Positions 32,120 through 44,344 of a stretch of 64,000 nucleotides of DNA are shown here, piece by piece; the stretch's first letter is position 1, and every line of letters starts with the position of its first letter. The position numbers and the translations under genes are program-made. The stretch comes from Sabellastarte sp. h YS-2021 (taxonomy: Eukaryota > Annelida > Polychaeta > Sabellida > Sabellidae), in NCBI GenBank assembly GCA_964017235.1, contig OZ024935.1, positions 32,033,596 to 32,097,595 on the forward strand. Direction: 5' to 3'. The notes beneath the pieces were generated by a model, which worked only from the letters and a program-made list of their open reading frames with translations, ran no database searches and was not told the DNA's origin.

Positions 32120-35100
32120 CCAGCATTAAATTTTATGCTGCGTGGCATATAGGGATTGCTTCGTCATTCAATTTTGTGGCGTCGTCTGTCGTCACACTTT
32201 GTATTCCGGACTGTATCTCAAAAATGGCTTGTCGGATTTAATTCAAATTTGGCATGTGGATGTAACTGGTCCTGAGGGTGTGCTGTATAGTTTTGTGACC
32301 TTAAACTCCCACTAGTAAGACACTTAATCTCAATTAAAGTTTTTTTCATTTCTGGACAGTATCTCAAAAATTGCTCGATGGATTCAGTTCAAATTTAGCA
32401 TGTGGTTGTAACTATTTTTGAAGGTGTGCTCTATTTTAAGGTGACCTTAAACTCCCACATATAAAAAACTTATGTCCAGTTTACGTTTTTTCTTTCTCCA
32501 TGGAGTATATTGAAAATAACTACAGAAATTTCATTGAACTTTTGCATGTATATGTAACTGGCCATAGGTAAGTGCCATACAATAAGGTGACATTAAACTC
32601 CCAGTTATAACAGAATTATATTCACTTTAAGTTTGGTAATTTTTGAAGAGTATTTCAAATATTGTGCAATTCTAGGCATATTTTAGTTGTGGATGTAATA
32701 AACCTTGAACAGAACCTTCAGAAAAAGATTACCTTAAACTTTCTACAATATACTGCAGTGCAAACAAACTTTGAGTTTAAGGGTGGGACACTATTATTGG
32801 TGTTTGGAAGATATTTTATATGCTAATTAGGACTTTTCACATTGATATTCATCATGTGAATATATCTCCACCAAAATAGTCTCTTTTGTAAGGTTATAGT
32901 AAATTGCTGATATTTTATAAACTTAGGAGTTTAAGGTTGCATTAGTTTGTGTCACTAGCAGATATGATGAAAAACATACATGGTCAGTGTTGTCGTCACA
33001 CTTAATTTCCAGACAGTATCTCAGAAATGGCTTGATGAATTAAATTCCAGTTTGGCATGTTGATGTAACTGTTCCTCAATGTGTGCCCTATTTAAGGTGA
33101 CCTTAAACTCACAGTAGTAAGATACTTATCTTGAGTTGAAGTTTTTTTTGTTTCCAGACAGTATCTCAAAAATGGAGTGACGGATTCAATTCAAATTTGG
33201 CATGTGGTGGTAACTGGTTTTCAAGGTGTGCCCTATTTTAAGGTGACCTTAAACTCTCATGTATTAAAAAGTTATGTTGAGTTTAAGTTTTTTTACTTTT
33301 CTGTAAAGTATACTGAAGATAACTCGAGAAACTTTATTCATATTTTGCATGTATATGTAACTGGCCATAGATAAGTGCCACACATTAAGGTGACCTTAAA
33401 CTCCCAGTAATAACAGAATTATGTTCACTTTATGTTTGGCAATTTTTCACAGTGTTTCAAACACTGTGCAATTCTCAGCATCTTTCAAGTTGTGAATGTA
33501 ACAAACTGTGAACAAAACCTACAGGAAAAGATTCCCTTAAACTCCCTCACAGCTGCAAACTAACTTTGAGTTTAAGGTTGGGACAATTTTTTGGTGTTTA
33601 AAAGATACTTGATGTGCTAATTAAGACTTTATTCTTTGATATTCATCACATACATCTGTCTACACCAAAAAAGTTTCTCCTGTAAGGTTATAGTAAATTC
33701 CTGATATTTCATAAGCCTATGAGTTTAAGGTTGCATTACTTTTGTGTCACTAGCAGCTATGTTGGAAGACAAGTATGGTCAGTGTCATTGTCACACTTCC
33801 TTCCCAGACACTATCTCAAAAATGGCATGATGGATAAAATTCAAATTTGGCATGTGGATGCAACTGGTACTCAAGGTGTGCCCTGTTTTAAAGTGACCTT
33901 AAACTCCCAGTAGTAACATATTTATATTGATTTTAAGTTTTTTCCATTTCCAGACAGAATCTCGAAAAGAGATTTATGGATTCAATTCAAATTTGGCATG
34001 TGGTTGTAACTGGTATTTAAGGTATGTCCTATTTTAAGGTGACCTTAAAGTCCTATGTATAAAAGAATTATGCTGAGTTTACCCTTTTTTATTTTTCCAT
34101 AGAGTATACTGAGAATAACTTAAGAAAATACATTCAAATTTTTACATGTATATGTAACTGGCCATAGACAAGTGCATACATTAAGGTGACCTTAAACTCC
34201 CAGTAATAACACATTGTCTGTGTCGTTGTCACACTTCCTTTCCAGACATTATCTCAAAAATGGCATGATGGATTAGATTCATATTTGGCATGTGGATGTA
34301 ACTGATCTTCAAGGTATGCCCTATTTTAAGGTGACCTTAAACTCCCACTAGTAACATACTTATATTGATTTTAAGTTTTTCTGTTTCCACACAGTATCTC
34401 GAAAATGGGTTGACAGATCTATTCACATTTGGCATGTTGTTGTAACTGGTATTCAAGGCGTGTCCTAGTTTAAGGTGACCTTAAACTCCCATTTATAAAA
34501 GTTTTATGTTGAGTTTCAGTTTTTTATTTTTCCATAGAGTATACTGAAAATACCTTGAGGCATTGCATTCAAATTTTGCATGTATATGTAACTGGCCATA
34601 GGTAAGTTAAACTACCAGTAATAACACATTATCAGTGTCGTCACACTTCCTTTCCAGAAAGTATCACAAAAATGGCGTGATGGATTAAATTCAAATTTGG
34701 CATTGGATGTAACTGGTCCACAAGGTGTGCCCTATTTTAAGGTGACCTTAAACTCCCACTAGTAACATATTGATTTTAAGTTTTTTCCGTTTCCAGACAA
34801 TATCTAGAAAATGGGTTGACGGATTCAATTCAAATTTGGCATGTGGTTGTAACTGGTATTCAAGGGGTTTCCTATTTTAAGGTGACCTTAAACTCCCATG
34901 TACAAAAGAATTATGTTGAGTTTTAGTTTTTAGTTTTCCATAGAGTATACTGAAGATAACTTGAGAAATTTCATTCAAGCTTTGTATGTATATGTAACTG
35001 GCCATGGCTAAGTGTCATATATTGAGGTGACCTTAAACTCCCAGTAATAACACATTGTCAGTGTCGTCATACTTTCTTTCCAGAGAGTATCTCAAAAATG

Positions 35101-35522
35101 GCTTGATGGATTAAATTCAAACTTGGCATGTAGATGTAACTGATCCTCAAGGTCTGCCCTATTTTAAGGTGACCTTAAACTCCCAAAAGTAACATACTTG
35201 TATTGATTTTAGGTTTATCTGTTTTAACACAGTATCTCGAAAATGGGTTGACGGATTCAATTCAAATTTGGCATGTGGTTGTAACTGGTATTCAAGGGGT
35301 GTCCTATTTTAAGGTGACCTTAAACTCCCATGTACAAAATAATTATGTTGAGTTTTATTTTTTTATTTTTCCATAGAGTATACTGAAGATAACTTGAGAA
35401 ATTTCATTCAAGCTTTGCCTGTATATGTAACTGGCCATGGATAAGTGTCATATATTAAGGTGACCTTAAACTCCCAGTAATAACACATTGTCAGTGTCGT
35501 CATACTTCCTTCCCAGAGAGTA
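32120..35522. repeat. ~145-bp tandem array with ~430-bp trimeric higher-order repeat
   Basis: Begins at a CAGCAT...ATGCTG hairpin (32123-32143). Units carry GTATCTCAAAAATGG, CAAATTTGGCATGTGGATGT and AAGGTGACCTTAAACTCCCA. Three unit types (after ACTCCCA: CTAGTAACA, TGTATAAAAG, GTAATAACAC) alternate, and the trimer recurs at about 34231, 34643, 35069 and 35501 (412-432 bp). The array is interrupted by element D and resumes at about 37260-37650. Confidence 0.8.
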
Positions 35523-35639
35523 CTGTATAAGTGTTTTTTTTCGCGAGGAATTTATTTTCGCTATATTCGCGAGTAAGTACTAAACGCGAAATTAAATATT
35601 TATGCATGATTAACAATATACCCGTAATGGGGTAGTTTT

Positions 35640-37246
35640 TACCCCACAGCCCTTAAGGGCTGTTGGGGTATTGTTTTCACCCATGGTGTCCGGATGGGCG
35701 GGCGGGCGGGTGGGCAGGCGGCGGGAAAAGAGTTTGTCCGGACTGTATCTCAGAAACCGTAAGGTGTAGGAAGTTGATATTTGGTAGGGACATTGGTTAG
35801 GGGGTGTAGGTGTGCAACGTCATGGTCTGACCTTGATTTGACCTTTGACCTTGCCGTAGTGACCTTGAGTTTGAAAATCTTGTCCGGGCTATATCTCGGA
35901 AGCCATAAGGTGTAGGAAGTTGATACTTGGTAGGGATATTGGTTAGGGGGTGTAGGTGTGCAACGTCATGGTGTGACCTTGATTTGACCTTTGACCTTGC
36001 CGTAGTGACCTTGACCTACAAAATCTTGTCTGGGCTATATCTCAGAAACCGTAAGGTGTAGGAAGTTAATATTTGGTAGGGACATTGGTTAGGGGGTGTA
36101 GGTGTGCAACATCACGGTCTGACCTTGATTTGACCTTTGACCTTGTTGTAGTGACCTTGACCTATAAAATCTTGTCCGGGCTATATCTCGGAAACCGTAA
36201 GGTGTAGAAAGTTGATACTTGGTAGGAATATTGGTTAGGGGGTGTAGGTGTGCAGCGTCATGGTCTGACCTTGATTTGACCTTTGGCCTTGCCGTAGTGA
36301 CCTTGACCTATAAAATCTTGTCCGGGCTATATCTCAGAAACTGTAAGGTGTAGGAAGTTGATACTTGGTAGGGATATTGGTTAGGGGGTATAGGTGTGCA
36401 GCGTCATGGTCTGACCTTGATTTGTCCTTTGACCTTGCCATAGTGACCTTGACCTATAAAATCTTGTCCGGGCTATATCTCAGAAACCGTAAGGTGTAGG
36501 AAGTTGATACTTGGTAGGGATATTGGTTAGGGGGTGTAGGTGTACAATGTCATGGTCTGACAAGGATTTGACCTTTGACCTTGCCGTAGTGACCTTGAGT
36601 TCGAAAATCTTGTCCGGGCTATATCTCGGAAACCGCAAGGTGTAGGAAGTTGATACTTGGTAGGGACATTGGTTAGGGGGTGTAGTTATGCAACGTCATG
36701 ATCTGACCTTGATTTGACCTTTGACCGTGCTGTAGTGACCTTGACCTATAAAATCTTGTTGCACCTTTGAGTCTGTTTTTTTTGATGCAGATTTAGCACT
36801 GTTAAAGTCATATTAGAATTTATTAAGAATTTTACTTTCATAACTTCCTATTTGTAAGAGATAGAATTTCATCAAGTGAGCCACAGATTTTGCTCCAACA
36901 CCACACATAAGCATTCATTAAATGTATTACCACTTCTGTATGCATGATAATATTCAAACCATCTAAACCATAATTGGGCCATGCAGGTGTAGATAAAGAG
37001 TGTTGAATTTTAGTTTGCTGATTAATGCTGTTATCTTGTTATTGAATTATCTTGTTTTAGTACTTCATCTTTGTATGCATTATCTTTGTTTTAAACATTA
37101 TTTCTCCATTTAAACATTGTTTGGACCTTTATATAACTGACAGTGCTCTGAAAGTATCCTGACGTTTGTACTGGTACAGTACTTCTGTATCTCATGGTGT
37201 TGAAAATATTTCCCTAGGCTGTGGGGTACGGGCATCTCTGATGCTA
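35640..37246. mobile_element. Minisatellite-bearing element D (7 x 146-bp units)
   Basis: The left end TACCCCACAGCCCTT pairs with AAGGGCTGTTGGGGTA as a hairpin. A (GGGC)n-rich stretch follows, then seven tandem units with anchors exactly 146 bp apart (TGTCC at 35881, 36027, 36173, 36319, 36465, 36611; last 36757). After about 450 bp of unique DNA the right end has GGCTGTGGGGTA (inverse of the left end) and a GCATCTCTGATGC hairpin before a T-run. Same plan and same unique part as element E. It is inserted in the 145-bp array. Confidence 0.65.
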
Positions 37247-37259
37247 TTTTTTATTTAGT

Positions 37260-37650
37260 ACATAGTATAGTGTAGAGTATACTGAAGATAACTTGAGAAA
37301 TTTCAAAAATGGCATGATGGATTAAATTCAGATTTATTATGTGGATGTAACTGATCCTCAAGGTGTGCCCTATTTTAAGGTGACCTTAAACTCCCACTAG
37401 TAACATACTTATATTGATTTTAGGTTTTTCTGTTTCCAGACAGTATCTCGAAAATGGGTTGGCGGATTCAATTCAAATTTGTTTGTAACTGGTATTCACG
37501 GTGTGTCCTATTCTAAGGTGACCTTAAACTCCCATGGATCGAAGAATTATGTTGAGTTTCAGTTTTGTATTTAGTATATAGTATAGTGTAGAGTATACTG
37601 AAGATAACTTGAGAAATTTCATTAAAACTTTGCATGTATATATAACTTTG
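37260..37650. repeat. Continuation of the ~145-bp array beyond element D
   Basis: Again shows AAAATGGCATGATGGATTAA and AAGGTGACCTTAAACTCCCA units, matching the array that stops at about 35522. Confidence 0.75.
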
Positions 37651-37689
37651 GAGGTTTAATGGCATGAGAACTTGTATGTGATTGCTTTC

Positions 37690-38900
37690 TTGGCAATTTC
37701 TGCAACAAGTGTTTTCATGGCAATACATTTTTCTGTTTCTTGGTCTTTTATTGTGTGGGCATTTAACATTATTCAAAACTTTCAAAATGTATTCATTACA
37801 AGAGGAACTTGTGATTTGGTTTTAGGCAACATTTGCCAACAGTTGTTGTCATGGCAACACTTTTCCTGTTGTTGTTTTTCACTTTTAAATTGGTGGAATC
37901 TTTATAAATAAAACTCATACAAAGATTTTAACCAGTATTTTCAGGATATATTTCTTGCAAGGGGAACTACAAGAGTAGTGATGATGCTTTTTTGCAAGTT
38001 TTTGGTAACAGCTGTTGCATTTTTCTGTATTATTTTTCAAGTTGTGATTTTGTGTTATTTGGCAACATTTTTCATGTTTCTTAGGTTTAAAAAATCTTTT
38101 TGTGGGTTCTTTGCATTCCAAATCCCATGGCAACACTTTATATTTTTCTTGGATGTATATATAAACATTTTTGTGGGTTCTTTGCATTCCAAACCCCTGC
38201 ACAGATTGGAGCTGACTAGTTTTTCGACAATACCTGGCAAGAAGTATTGCCATGGCAACACTTTTCTTCTGTTTCTTGGACTTAAAGAAATAATAAATAG
38301 TTTTATGGGTTCTTTGCCTTCCATAACCCTACACAGATTGGAGCTGATTAGTTTATCGGTAATACCTGGCAACAATTGTTGCATGGCAACACTTTTCTCC
38401 TGTTTCTTGGACCCATATATAAATATTTTTGTGGGTTCTTTGCATTCCATACCCCTACACGGATTGGAACTGCTTAGTTTTTTTGGCAATACCTGGCAAC
38501 AATTGTTGTCATGGCAACACTTTTTCTGTTTCTTCTACCTATATATAAACATTTTTGTGGTTTCTTCTTTGCATTCCAAGCCCCAGCACAGATTGGAGCT
38601 GACTAGTTTTTCGACACTATCTGGCAACAAGTGTTGCAATGGCACCACTTCCTTTTTTGTTCCTTTAACTTATAAATAATATGATGGGTTCTTTGCATTC
38701 CATACCCCTGTACAGATTGGAGCTGATTAGTTTTTGGCAATAACTTGCAACAAGTGTTGCCACGTCATCACTTTTTTTCTGTTTCTTGGACTTACAAATA
38801 TTTTTATGGGTTCTATGCATTCCTAACCCCTGCACAGATTGGAACTGATTAGATTTTCGGCAGTACCTGGCAACTATTGCCACTGCAACACTTTTTTTCT
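37690..38900. repeat. ~125-bp tandem array
   Basis: Blocks ATGGCAACAC recur at 37851, 38127, 38252, 38393, 38511 and 38639, with TGGGTTCTTTGCATTCCA and CACAGATTGGAGCTGA in most units. The centre GGCAACAATTGTTG...ATGGCAAC is partly palindromic. A 233-codon open frame (37978-38679) is produced by the repeats and is not a convincing gene. Confidence 0.8.
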
Positions 38901-39475
38901 GGTTTTAGGTTGTGGATATAAACAGTCCTGAAGAAGATCTGCTGGGTTAAGTGACCTTTCACTCCACAAGATTAGACAATGATCTGGCTTGTTTACTGTC
39001 CCACAAAATAGCTGACAAATAGTTCCTTCTTTCCTCCGTGAACAGAGGAGGCAGACAAAACAGGAACTATGTTGCACAGTGCATTAACTTATATGGGCAT
39101 ATGACCATCAGTTTTATAGTAGGTTACCCAAAAGATACTTTATTGAATTTCCTGCTTAGTGCTGACATCTAGTAAAAACTTGTTAAGTGATAACTTCATG
39201 TGTTTGCCTCTCTGTCTGCCTGTGTCCATTTGTCATATCCTGTATATTGGATCTAGGTTATATTTTTCAACTAGTTGGAACCATGGCTCAGTATTTCTCA
39301 AGGATTGTCTGGATCTGCAAAAATACTGCCAGTCAGCCAACTATTTATGTCCAGCATTATTTTTGTCCTTTTGAATTTCATCCGCTTCAGTCTTTAACCA
39401 AAGCTGGTGACACAGTACAATTCTTCTGAATTCTTGTTAAAACATTTGATCAACAATGTCTTTCAAACATTTTTA

Positions 39476-42140
39476 CCTCCCACCGGGCTTTAGCCTGGGA
39501 GGGAGATTATGAAATGATGCCTGTGTGTGCGTGCGTGTGTGCGTGCGTTAGTTAGTCACGCAGATTTCTCCAAAACTACTACAGCTACAGATTTTTTGTA
39601 AATCAATTGTCCCAATGAATTTTCACGCCCTCGAAAATTTTTTTGGTTTTATGGACTTAGGCCTAAAAATTAGTGAGTAATAGTAATCTTAGCTACTTGG
39701 AGTAAAGGGCTCATAACTCAAAAACTATTGCAGTTACAACTTTTTCTTCAAATATGTTGTTCAGCTACTTTGTCCTTAGCTATAAGATGGTACATAGTTT
39801 GGGGTCCCATTGCATGCCATAAGTGAGTAATAGCTATTTTCTTATTTGTAGCAAAATAATGACATAAGTAAATGTCAAATATCTTCAAAAGTATTAAAGT
39901 TAGGGAATTCTTTTAAAATATGTTGTTCATCTACTTTTTGATAAGCTATCACATAGTAAAGTTTCACATCTGTTGCACATTGGATAGCTGAGTAATAGCT
40001 ACTTGGAAATTCTACAGTTGAGTAAATCCATTGTAACTCCAAAACTAGTGCAGTTAGAGTATTTTCCTAAAATATGTTGTTCAGCTACTTTGTCCTTAAT
40101 TATAAGATGCCGTATAGTTTGGGGTTCTATTGCATGCCATAAGTGAGTAATAGCTATTTCCTTATTTGAAGCAAAATAACGACATGAGTAAATTTCAAAT
40201 ATCTTCAAAAGTATTAAAATTAGGGAATTCTTTTCAAATATGTTATTCATCTAGTTTTTGGTAAGGTATCACATACTAAAGTTTGAGACCCGTTGCACAT
40301 TGGATAGCTGAGTAATAGCTACTTTGAAATTGTGACTGTTGAGTAAATCCATTGTAACTCCAAAACTATTGCAGCTAGAGTATTTTCCAAAAATATGTTA
40401 TTCAGCTGCTTTTTCCTTATCTATAAGATGGCATATAGTTTGGGGTTCTGTTGCATGCCATAAGTGAGTAATAGCTATTTTCTTATTTGTAGCAAAATAA
40501 CAACATAAGTAAATTTCAAATATCTTCAAAAGTATTCAAGTTAGGGAAATATTTTCAAATATGTTATTCATCTAGTTTTTGATGAGCAATCAGATAGTAA
40601 AGCTGCAAACCTGTTGCACACTGGACAGCTGAGTAATAGTTACTTTGAAATTGTGACTGTTGAGTAAATCCATTGTAACTCAAAAACTACTGCAGTTACA
40701 GGATTTTCCAAAAATAATTTGTTCAGCTACTTTTTCCTTAACTATAAGATGGCATATCGTTTGGGGTTCCATTGCATGTCATAAGTGAGCAATAGCTATT
40801 TTCTTATTTGTAGCAAAATTATGATGGAAATAAATGTCAAATACCTTCACAAGTACCAAAGTTAGGCAAATCGTTTCATTTGTTATTCATCTAGTTTTTC
40901 AAAAGCTTACTTTCCTGTGTCCTTTATATTTTTGTTACTTTTGCAGATGTAGGTCAATAGCTAAGTGAGTAGATAGCTGAGCAAGAGCTACTAAACTGAG
41001 TAAATGTCTTTTATCTCTAAAAGTATTATAGGTAGGCAATTTCTTCTAAATAAGTCATTCACCTACTTTTGGGTGATCTACCACATAGTGAAGTTGCACA
41101 ACTGTAGCTCTTTGGATAGCTGAGTAATAGCTACCAAAATGAGTAATTGTCTTTTATCTCTAAAAATATTACACATAGGCAATTTCTTCTAAATAAGTCA
41201 TTCACCTACTTCTGTGTGATCTACCACATAGTGAAGTTGCAGAACTGTAGCTCTTTGGATAGCTGAGTAATAGCTACTAAAATGAGTAAATGTCTTTTAT
41301 CTCTAAAAGTATTACAGGTAGGCAATTTCTTCTAAATAAGTCATTCACCTACTTTTGGGTGATCTACCACATAGTGAAGTTGCAGAACTGTAGCTCTTTG
41401 GATAACTGAGTAATAGCTACTAAAATGAGCAAATGGCTTTTATCTCTAAAAGTATTACAGGTAGGCAATTTCTTCTAAATCAGTCATTCACGTACTTTTG
41501 GGTGATCTACCACATAGTGAAGTTGCACAACTGTAGCTCTTTGGATAACTGAGTAATAGCTACTAAAATGAGCAAATGTCTTTTATCTCTAAAAGTATTA
41601 CAGGTAGGCAATTTCTTCTAAATAAGTCATTCATATACTTTTGGGTGATCTACCACATAGTGAAGTTGCAGAACTGTAGCTCTTTGGATAGCTGAGTAAT
41701 AGCTACTAAAATGAGTAAATGTCTTTTATCTCTAAAAGTATTACAGGTAGGCAATTTCTTCTAAATAAGTCATTCACCTACTTTTGGGTGATCTACCACA
41801 TAGTGAAGTTGCAGAACTGTAGCTCTTTGGATGGCAGAGTAATAGCCACTATAATAAGTAAATATCTTTTATCTCTAAAAGTGTTACAGATAGGCAATTT
41901 CTTCTAAATACGTCCTTACCTACTTTGGGTTGATCTACTGCATAATAAAGTTGCAGAACTGTAGCTCTTTGGATGGCAGAGTAATAGCTACTAAAGTGAG
42001 TAAATGCCTTTTGTCTTTAGAAGTATTGCAATCTAACATTAAGCTTGTTGTCACTTCTACATGTGCCTCCATCTCACAAGAAAATTTATATTCCACTATC
42101 TTTAGTACATCTAATTTATACGGCGGGAGATAAATGCATG
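39476..42140. mobile_element. Candidate minisatellite element F with two array types
   Basis: Starts with a CCTCCCA...TGGGAGG hairpin (39476-39503). It contains four copies of a 320-bp dimeric unit (AAGTGAGTAATAGCTATTT at 39822, 40142 and 40462, diverged at 40782). These are followed by about seven 142-bp units (TGTAGCTCTTTGGATA at 41104, 41248, 41390, 41532, 41676, 41819, 41964). It ends near CGGCGGGAGATAAATGC. The inverted relation of the two ends is weaker than in A, B, D and E. Confidence 0.5.
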
Positions 42141-42284
42141 CGTCAGAATGCTTGTATGTATACTGTTTATACACCATTTCATAATGGATGTTTGAAAAAC
42201 ATATCCAGCATAACCTTCATTCCTTTAGCTATTTTATAAATGTTTAAAACACGTTTCCAGTCAAATCTGGGTTCTTCAGTTTTT

Positions 42285-43723
42285 TACCCCACAGCCCTTA
42301 AGGGCTGTTGGGGTATTGTTTTCACCCATGGTGTCCGGATGGGCGACGGGCGGCGGGAAAAAGTTTGTCTGGGCTGTATCTCAGAAACCATAAGGTGTAG
42401 GATGTTGATACTTGGTAGGGACATTGGTTAGGGGGTGTAGGTGTGCAACATCAGGGTCTGACCTTGATTTGACCTTTGACCTTGCCGTAGTGACCTTGAG
42501 TTTGAAAATCTTGTCCGGACTATATCTCGGAAACCGTAAGGTGTAGGAAGTTGATACTTGGTAGGGACATTGGTTAGGGGGTGTAGGTGTGCAACATCAT
42601 GGTCTGACCTTGATTTGATCTTTGACCTTGCTATAGTGACCTTGACCTATAAAATCTAGTCTGGGCTATATCTCGGAAACCGTAAGGTGTAGGAAATTGA
42701 TATTTGGTAGGGACATTGGTTAGGGGGTGTAGGTGTGCAACGTCATGGTCTGACCTTGATTTGACCTTTGACCTTGCTGTAGTGACCTTGACCTATAAAA
42801 TCTTGTCCGGCGATATCTCGGAAACCGTAAGGTGTAGGAAGTTGATACTTGGTAGGGACATTGGTTAGGGGGTGCAGGTGTGCAACGTCATGGTCTGACT
42901 TTGATTTGACCTTTGGCCTTGCCATAGTGACCTTGACCTATAAAATTTTGTCCGGGCTCTATCTCGGAAACTGTGAGGTGTAGGAAGTTGATACTTCCTA
43001 AAGACATTGGTTAGGGGGTGTAGGTGTGCAACGTCATGGTCTGACCTTGATTTGACCTTTGACCTTGCCGTAGTGACCTTGACCTATAAAATCTTGTCTG
43101 GGCTATATCTCGGAAAGCGTAAGGTGTAGGAAGTTGATACTTGGTAGGGACATTGGTTAGGGATTATAGGTGTGCATTATCATGGTGTGACCTTAATTTG
43201 ACCTTTGACCTTGTCGTAGTGACCTTGACCTTTAAAATCTTGTTGCACCTTTGGGTCTGTCTTTTGATGCAGATTAAGCACTGTTAATGTAATATTAGAA
43301 TTTATTAAGAATTTTACTTTTATAACTTTCCATTGTGAGAGATGGAATTTCATCAAGTGAACCACAGATTTTGCTCCAACACCACACATAAGCATTCATT
43401 GAATGTATTACCACTTCTCTGTGCATGGTAATATTCAAAACATCTAAACCATAATTCGGCCATGCAGATGTAGATAAAGAGTGTTGTAATTTTAGTTTAC
43501 TGATTAATGCTGTCATCTTGTTATTGAATTATCTTGTTTTAATACTTCGTTACATGCATTATCTTTCTTTTAGACGTTATTTTCTCTATTTAAACATTGT
43601 TTGGACCTTTATATAACTGACAGTGGTCTGAAAGTATCCTGAACGTTGTACTGATACAGTACCACATCTCATGGTGTTCAAAATATTTCCCTAGGCTGTG
43701 GGGTACGGGCATCTCTGATGCTA
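42285..43723. mobile_element. Minisatellite-bearing element E (second copy of D, about six 146-bp units)
   Basis: Same termini as D (TACCCCACAGCCCTTAAGGG at left; GGCTGTGGGGTA plus GCATCTCTGATGC at right). Same unit (TATATCTCGGAAACCGTAAG ... TGACCTTGATTTGACC) and same ~450-bp unique segment before the right end. One fewer unit explains most of the length difference. Two independent copies define the borders and show that the array plus ends move together. Confidence 0.7.
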
Positions 43724-43919
43724 TTTTTTTATAAATGTTTAATAAACATTTTCAGTAAAAATGTTTGTAAATAAAATGTTTATAAAACGTTTTTAAAACC
43801 TTACAGCAAAAATGTTTTCTTGGAAATGTTTAGAAAATCATAAGATAGAGTATAAATAGATTTTAAAAACATTTTGGAAATATTTAAACCATTTAAAAAT
43901 GTTTCAAATGTTTACTGTG

Positions 43920-44340
43920 TAGTCATCACTCTGTGCCACAATTCCTGAAAGTCTGATGCAAGAAGGACCCATGTATGGGAAAAAATGTGTCCTTTTAACT
44001 ATTGGAGAGCAAGAGAGTGAAATTCAGAATGCACAGGTGCTGTCAATGTCTTCAAAGTCCGGAGACAAAAGGACATATGTATGGGCAAAAGCAAAAGGGA
44101 CATGTGTCCTTTAAGCCATTGGAGTGTTGTCAATGTCATCAAAGTCTGGAGACAAAAGGACATATGTATGGGCAAAAGGCAAAAGGACATGTGTCCTTTT
44201 ATGTATTGGAGTGCAAGATAGGGAAATTCAGACTGCACAGGTAAATTTCATCAAAGTCTGAAGACAAAAAAAAATACAAACCCCAAAAAAGTGATCTGTA
44301 GAAGCGCGAGCTCTTTCAAGGCCTCGCTTAAAAAAGCCTG
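43920..44340 (-). repeat. 5S-rRNA-like repeat, copy 3, right half
   Basis: Resumes at AGTCATCACTCTGTGCCACA, exactly where the left half stopped, and includes a short tandem repeat (AAGGACATATGTATGGGCAA, about 44065 and 44155). It ends near GAAGCGCGAGC...CCTCGCTTAAAA, shared with copy 1. Confidence 0.65.
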
Positions 44341-44344
44341 GGTG

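Larger units (their letters stand above)
31691..43919. mobile_element. 12.2-kb TA-flanked insertion with short inverted ends
   Basis: The left end CTCCGTAAACATTT and inward-read right end CACAGTAAACATTT match at 12 of 14 positions. TA flanks both sides (31689-31690 and 43920-43921). Comparison with the uninterrupted 5S-like copy at 4941-4958 (CAGACAAATA then GTCATC) supports the borders. The subterminal regions (31700-32100 and 43725-43915) are dense in AAACATTTT/AAACGTTTT words. The interior is mostly other minisatellite elements, probably nested later into a smaller TA-target DNA transposon. No transposase seen. Confidence 0.6.

Noticed and set aside
35524-35639. Separate MITE with CGCGA-rich segment left of element D
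   Set aside because: Starts TACTGTATAAGTG and has CGCGA words, but no matching right end could be placed before D; left unassigned.
37978-38679. 233-codon open frame with hydrophobic repeats
   Set aside because: It follows the ~125-bp tandem units, and open frames on the other strand have the same periodicity; low-complexity T-rich DNA gives the hydrophobic look.
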